In this document: positions 58,768 to 64,000 of the stretch, piece by piece
Numbering within the stretch: position 1 is the stretch's first letter
Layout: each line of letters starts with the position of its first letter
Assembly: GCA_019651435.1 (NCBI GenBank)
Contig: BOYI01000003.1
Location: forward strand, 112,054 to 176,053
From: Pelagibacteraceae bacterium
Lineage (GTDB): Bacteria; Pseudomonadota; Alphaproteobacteria; HIMB59
Direction of reading: 5' to 3'
Length of the DNA stretch: 64,000 nt
The notes under the pieces: model-generated
The model's database searches: none
Seen by the model: the letters and a program-made list of their open reading frames with translations, nothing else
Told to the model about the DNA's origin: nothing
Position numbers and translations under genes: made by a program

Positions 58768-59172
58768 CTCTGAACCAGAAAAAAAGAATTCAATTTCTAT
58801 TTTTGCATTATCATCAGAGTCACTGCCATGAACAGAATTCGCTTCAATAGACTCTGCATATAACTTTCTGATGGTTCCCTCTTCAGCATCAGCAGGGTTA
58901 GTGGCCCCCATGATTTTGCGGTAAGTTGATACAGCATCATTGCCCTCAAGCACTTGTACTTGAACTGGGCCAGAAGTCATATACTCAACAAGACTATTAA
59001 AAAAAGGTCTTTCTTTATGAACAGAATAGAAAATTTCAGCCTGTTGCTTTGTTAAATACATTTTTTTTGATGAAACTATTTTTAGACCAGAATTTTCAAT
59101 AATTTGATTGATATGACCTATTAGATTTCTTTTAACTGCATCTGGTTTAATGATTGAGAAAGTTCTATTCAT
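58759..59172 (-). CDS. ndk: Nucleoside diphosphate kinase
   Basis: The protein has 137 residues. [60 protein letters not shown] and the active His in [14 protein letters not shown] are intact. It equilibrates nucleoside triphosphates. It overlaps purN by 9 bp end to end and follows pepA by 13 bp. Confidence 0.96.
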   Translation of the reverse strand: MNRTFSIIKPDAVKRNLIGHINQIIENSGLKIVSSKKMYLTKQQAEIFYSVHKERPFFNSLVEYMTSGPVQVQVLEGNDAVSTYRKIMGATNPADAEEGTIRKLYAESIEANSVHGSDSDDNAKIEIEFFFSGSELV

Positions 59173-59185
59173 TTTTTATAAACTC

Positions 59186-60561
59186 CTAATTTTTGAAATA
59201 TCTATCTATAAAATCTGCAATTAAAGTCAACCCAAAACCAGTAGCTCCTTTGCTATTTAAGATATCACCACTATTTTTCCAAGTTGTTCCCGCAATATCT
59301 AAATGAGCCCATTTAGTCTTAGGTGGGACAAATCTTTGAAGAAATTGAGCAGCAGTTACAGAACCTCCATAACGACCTGCTCCTATATTTTTTAAATCAA
59401 CAAAAGGTGAGTTCAATTCTTTATCAAAATCATCGTGCAAAGGCATTCTCCAGACCTTTTCATTTGTCTCAATGCCAGATTTATAAAGAGCATCAGATAA
59501 ACCATCATCATTACTGAACAAACCTGCATAATGTTGTCCAAGTGCTACCATTATAGCTCCTGTTAAAGTTGCAAAATCAATTACAATCTTGGGTTTGTAT
59601 ATTTCGCAACCATAAGTGATAATATCAGCTAAAACTAATCTACCTTCAGCATCAGTATTTAATACTTCAACATTAATGCCTTTATATGATTTTATTATAT
59701 CTCCTGGCTTATACGCGGTGCCACTTGGCATATTTTCAACTAAACCAACTATACCTGCATATGAAAAGTTAGTTTTAATCTCACTCAAATATTTAATGAT
59801 GGCTGCAGTTACAGCTGCACCGCCCATATCCCATTTCATTTCTTCCATTCCAGCACTTGGCTTGATTGATATGCCTCCACTATCAAAACAAACACCTTTG
59901 CCCACAAAAAGAATATCTACATTTTTAGAAGAATTTTTTTTAGAAAATTCCATTACTCTTGGTTGTCTGGCACTACCTTGACTAACTGCAAGTAAACAGT
60001 TTAATCCAATTTTTTTTATTTTTTTTTGATCTAAAATTTTAATATTTACTTTAGATTTATTAATTTGCTTTTCAGTTCTTTTAACAAATGACTCAGGGTA
60101 AATTATATTACTTGGTTCAGAAACTAGCTCTTTTAAGAAATTAATAGACTCTAACTTCTGATATTATTTTTGTTTAACTTATAAGAAGTTTTAAATTTTC
60201 TTTTTAATGAGTTCCTTTCTTATATATTGAGTAAATAAAGTCTTCTGCTTAAAGCCATGACAACATTATCTAGAGATTTTGATCTTCACAAAAAATATCA
60301 ACTTGTGAAGCTTCAAATTTAATGGAGTAATTGTGAATAAATGAGCCCATAACATTTTTATGGAATAGACTAAGCAATTTATTTGATGGGCATAAAGAAA
60401 ATCTATTTGAGAATTATTATGAAAATCAAATAATCAAAAATTGACTATTTATTGTAAGAATATGATTTAAATTTCTTCTTATTTCGAATTGATTTTAAAA
60501 TTTTAAAACTAATTTTAATGTTTTGATTAGGGATTTTATTAAGTTAAATTGGAGCTTTCAT
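59186..60561 (-). CDS. pepA: Leucyl aminopeptidase (M17), N-terminal half corrupted
   Basis: The catalytic domain (59186-59953) is intact: VGKGVCFDSGGISIKP, KWDMGGAAVTAAI and NTDAEGRLVLADIITYG, which carry the two-metal site. Upstream the chain continues through frame changes as LLAVSQGSARQPRVM, LKELVSEPSNIIYPESF and FKTSYKLNKNNI. The N-terminal part to about 60561 is only partly readable. The likely ATG (complement of 60559-60561) interleaves with that of lptF in CATG, the conserved divergent pepA/lptF pair. holC is not seen. Confidence 0.85.
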
Positions 60562-61560
60562 GATTGGAAGAGCAAGATCTTACATAATTTACAATTATTT
60601 TAAATATATTTTAATTATCTTACTTGTATTTGTTGGTTTAATTTGGCTATCACAAATTATCAGAATAATTGAATTTCAGTATTCTATTACAATCAAATTA
60701 TAGAAATAGCTAGGTACAACTATTAGCATTACCTAGTTTTATAAATCCTTAGTGCCTTTTTTAATACTATAGGAAGCTTCATGCTAAATTCTAAAATTAA
60801 AAATAGTAATGAAATAATTATTTTAAAACAATATTTATCAAGTAAAGGATTAAGAAGTTCTTTTTCAATTATAATTTTTTTCACTTTTATATTTTCATAA
60901 TAAATAATGAAATTATTGCAAATAAATTTTATGAAAAATATAAAATCAAAGAATTAGAAATTAGAAATAATTTAAAGATTAGGTTCTCCAGTCAAAATGA
61001 ATTTCATATTGATGATATTGTAAGTATTTTTTTGAAAAAAGAAGATGATACTTTTATGATATGAAGCTATATATATGATCAAAATCAATTTATACTTCCT
61101 GACTCAGTTATAATAGAACTATCAAAATCAAATTTTAATTTAGTATTTTCTAATGGTGAAAGGCTTATTTTAAATAAATTGAAAAAGTAAAACAGTATTT
61201 GATAAATTTACCTATATTTTAGAAAGTAAAAAATATGAAGAAGCTCCTAATGGATAAAGATCATTATAATACTCTTGAATTGATTTCACATCAGAAAAAG
61301 AATTTAGAAACTATGGCATAATAAAATTTTCCAATATTTTTTTTGATATTAGGCGGTTGATTCATTTAAAATAATTTTCTTCTATGTAATAAAATGAATA
61401 ATTTATTAGATTTTCTATGATATTTTTTAATTCTTTTGTCCAAAGTATTAAATTCTTATTTGATATATCTTTTGATAATTTTATTCTTTTAATTTATATA
61501 TTTCTATTCATTAAATTTCTTTTTTTAATTTCAACATATTTTTTATTAATAAAATTTTAA
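60560..61560 (+). CDS. lptF: LPS export permease LptF, heavily frameshifted
   Basis: It opens MIGRARSYIIYNYFKYILII, then VGLIWLSQIIRIIEF, the first LptF helix. Through several frame changes I read LLALPSFINP, LVPFLI, LNSKINSSNEIIILKQYLSS (family N-D-S-E-I/V-L-R region), then IANKFYEKYKIKELEIRNNL, a periplasmic beta domain, and a final hydrophobic stretch with a stop at 61558-61560. Length of about 1 kb fits. It exports LPS with LptG and LptB. Individual residues here are unreliable. Confidence 0.72.
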
Positions 61561-61561
61561 A

Positions 61562-62415
61562 ATGACTTTACAATTTATTTAATCAAAAAGTTTTCAAAGC
61601 ATTTATTATATGTGGGGAGTAAGTTACTCAATTTTCTTTATATTTTCTTTGATTGGAAACTTGGGTGAAAAATTTTCATTTAATCAATTTATATTTAAGC
61701 CCTTAATTCTTTTAAAATTTTTTACTTATTTTCCAAGTACCTTTTATTTTTTTTTTTTTTATTTTTATTTAAATAAAAAAAATAAATTAAATTTATAATT
61801 AAAGATATATTGAAAAAAAAAACCTATTTTAATAATTTTCCCAATTTTATTTTTTACTTTTATGAGAAAAAAAAGAATTTTCAAACTTTGAAAAATTTAA
61901 AATCAGACAAATTTAGTTCAAAAACCTTGGGGATACAAAAAATTTTAAGAAGGAAATAAAAAATAACTTTTTTTAGGGGATAGAAGGTAAAAACATAATC
62001 AATATCTTAATTCGAAATACAAACCAAATATTTTGGGGGGTGAAATAAGTCAATTTTTAAATTATTAGAAAATAACCTTTTAGTATAAATCTAAAATTTA
62101 TGAGTATAATTTTAAAAAATTAAAAAAAAATTATTTAAAAACTTTTTAGTTTCTGGTCTTAAACTAAAAAAAATTAAAAAAAACAAACGCATAAATCAAA
62201 TTATATTTTTCAAATTTTTCTTTTTATTTTTATTTTATTTTGTTTTCAATGATTTTCTTAGTAAAAATTAGTTAACCCGGGAATTAATACAAAGAAAATT
62301 TTTTTTTTATTATTAATATTTTTTTTTTATTTTTTTCCCCCAAATTATGTAATAATTTTCAATTCTTTTTCAAAATTCGTAATAATTTTTGATTAATTTT
62401 TTAAAATTAAAAAAT
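61562..62415 (+). CDS. lptG: LPS export permease LptG, heavily corrupted (approximate end)
   Basis: The ATG at 61562 lies one base after the lptF stop. The opening can be read by joining frames as MTLQ, FYLIKKFSKAF, then ICGVSYSIFFIFSLIGN, close to LptG first helices. Beyond about 61800 the sequence has long T and A runs and stop codons in all frames, so I recognise no residues reliably. The assignment rests on the N-terminus and the conserved lptF-lptG-lptD order. This stretch of about 600 bases holds no other gene I can support. Confidence 0.5.
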
Positions 62416-64000
62416 ATGAATAAAATATTTTTAAAAAAATTATTTTTATTTTTTTATTTAATCAAGTAATAAGGTTTAAAAGCTAAGATGAACTTATATT
62501 AATTTTAGTAAATACTTATAATGAAAAAGAAAATTTTTGAATTATCAAAATTTAAAAATAAATTTAAAAAAAAATATTTTAATTATAAAGGGAAATTTTT
62601 GATTAAAAAAAAATGAGTTTGAAGTTTTGGTAATTTTTACTTATATGAAGAATTAACTATTTTAAGTGGAGAAAACTTAAAGGAGAACTAGTTTAAATAC
62701 ATTTACTGCAAATAATTTTAGTTATATTTATAATGAGATTTAAAAGTAGACTCAGATAATCTCGATAGAAAATAATATAATAAATTTTTATAATAATTTT
62801 CTTACACCTTGGAATTAGAGGGTTTTTTTTAACTGTCCAACATGGTCCTTCAAATTTGATAAAACAGAATATAATATTAAGGGGAAAAATTTTACCCACT
62901 TTGATACTTTTTTACAAATAGCAGATTATAAGGTTTTTTCCCTTTCCTTATTTTACTCATTATGGGCAAAGGCCCAAGAAAAAGGGTTTTGACACCTACT
63001 ATTAAATTTTCACTTTGGTGGAGACCAAGGAATTTTTGCACCTATTATTACCAATAGCAAAAAATACGAAGGGTTTTAATTTAAACCAAAAATATTTCTT
63101 AGCCCAAATTTTGAATTTTAGAAAAATATCAATTTTCTACTTCATTAATAATAAAAGTTCTGGGGAGATACATCAATTTATAGATAATATTAAAAATCAA
63201 AACAATGACAAATAAACACTTCTTTTAAAAATTAGACAAAAAAAGTATAAATAAAAAAATGATATTTCAGCATCTGGTTTATTTACCAAATAGATATCAA
63301 CAACCCGTTCAATAAATGAAGACCAATTACTTTTGAGGGTTTTATTTAAGATCTGAAAATTATAAATTTTTTTTAAAAGATTATCTAAAGACTGAATTAT
63401 CAAGTGTTGAAAGTTTTGAGTCTGTGATTTTAAAATTTTATACCTATTTCACCCAAACTTAATTATACAAAATTTAATAAATTTAAAAAACTACTCATTA
63501 ATAAAAGAATTTGATTTTACATATTAAAAAGAAATGAATCACAATTTGTAATCCAAGTGATAGTTTTAAACTTAAAAATTAAAATGAACTTTTTAATAGA
63601 TACTTTTTTAAAAATTTATCTTTTAAAAATAAAATAATATTTAATAATTCCTATAGTGATTATCAAATTTAATAATAAGAGCTTTAAATCATAATTCAAT
63701 TAAAAGTAATATTAAATTATCTCAGATTTATATTATCAAAATTATCTTTCTTACCCAAGATTAAAATTTATAAATTTCCCATTCAATTGAAAATTCAAAT
63801 AAAAATATTAATGAAGAAGAAATCAATAACTTTTAATTATCAAATCAATTTTCTGAGATCGTTTTTTGGAAAAGATTTATTTGACTCATCACCTCGTTTG
63901 TTTATGGGCTGAAATTTATTCAATTAAAAAACAAAAATTAACTTTAAAATTAATCAATCTTGAAACTAATTTAAATATGTATTCAATTTAATAAATCAAT
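62416..64000 (+). CDS. lptD: LPS assembly outer-membrane protein LptD, partial and heavily corrupted
   Basis: The ATG at 62416 begins a signal-like stretch MNKIFLKKLFLFFYL. Near 62910-63110, switching frames gives KVFPFPYFTHYGQRPK, then a GF..TPTIKF and APYYYQIAKNT series, and KGFNLNQKYFLA. This matches the LptD pattern of a P-Y-F-x-H-P segment, R-x-S-G-F-L-x-P and P-Y-Y-x-x-I-A-P-N-x-D. The gene runs off the right edge. No frame is open beyond about 70 codons. The call depends on the motif chain and gene order. Confidence 0.5.

Noticed and set aside
61610..61798. Separate small membrane protein of 62 residues
   Set aside because: Its first residues continue the LptG N-terminus in a shifted frame; it is part of the broken lptG.
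62693..63403. Three small ORFs (62693-62899, 63015-63215, 63197-63403) as novel genes
   Set aside because: They are short, in a region full of homopolymer runs, and at least the 63015 frame is a piece of the LptD-like reading.
1..64000. CRISPR arrays, insertion sequences, prophage or rRNA genes
   Set aside because: I saw no regularly spaced direct repeats, transposase or integrase motifs, phage structural genes or rRNA sequence.

Overview
The window is an AT-rich, very tightly packed bacterial chromosome segment. Gene order and content point to a streamlined, probably marine alphaproteobacterium of the Pelagibacter/HIMB59/AEGEAN-169 kind; I cannot fix the clade from sequence alone. Supporting signs are the tRNA-Pro/merR/ihfA/plsX block, gatCAB, hda next to purM, pepA divergent from lptFG, an H+-pyrophosphatase, a tripartite tricarboxylate transporter, and almost no intergenic DNA.

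Layout. 1-4.1 kb: end of methylmalonate-semialdehyde dehydrogenase, a glyoxalase, two membrane proteins, a glutamine amidotransferase, a LOG-family protein and chorismate mutase. 4.1-11.4 kb (minus strand): an Mrp-type Na+/H+ antiporter operon with three separate antiporter-like subunits. 11.4-19.2 kb (minus strand): an organic-acid island made of TctCBA uptake, a GntR/FCD regulator, a ThDP-dependent acyl-CoA lyase/decarboxylase-like enzyme, a class III CoA-transferase and an ALDH1L1-like formyltransferase. Palindromes at 15302, 19337 and (half conserved) 19286 look like the regulator's operators. 19.4-24.6 kb: quinone oxidoreductase-sucCD (plus strand), then ketopantoate reductase and a glyoxylate-type aminotransferase (minus strand).

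24.7-31.5 kb (minus strand): tRNA-Glu, recJ, glpX, hom, rpsI, rplM, tRNA-Pro, merR, ihfA, plsX, with bamE divergent. 31.9-49.9 kb (minus strand): hppA, nusB-ribH-ribBA-ribE-ribD-nrdR-glyA-rpiB, recO-rnc-lepB-acpS-pdxJ-spoT-rpoZ-smpB-dapA, tRNA-Ser, gatBAC. 49.9-54.3 kb (plus strand): ruvX-pyrB-plsY-topA. 54.3-57.3 kb (minus strand): aspS-hda-secreted protein. 57.3-58.8 kb (plus strand): purMN. 58.8-60.6 kb (minus strand): ndk, pepA. 60.6-64 kb (plus strand): lptF-lptG-lptD, badly corrupted.

A caution for every reader: more than 20 otherwise recognisable genes carry small indels, including essential ones such as rpsI, topA, aspS, glyA, lepB and dapA. Many of these sit in A/T homopolymers, and their density rises sharply after about 60 kb. 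They look like uncorrected sequencing or assembly errors, not gene decay. I therefore give whole-gene spans for broken genes and say where the frame slips.

The most interesting biology is the 11.4-19.2 kb island. The inferred logic is uptake of a carboxylate, activation to its CoA ester, ThDP-dependent C-C cleavage or decarboxylation releasing formyl-CoA, and formyl capture or disposal by the folate-type formyltransferase, all under a local GntR switch. A second palindrome shared upstream of tctC and the glyoxylate aminotransferase suggests the two loci are co-regulated.
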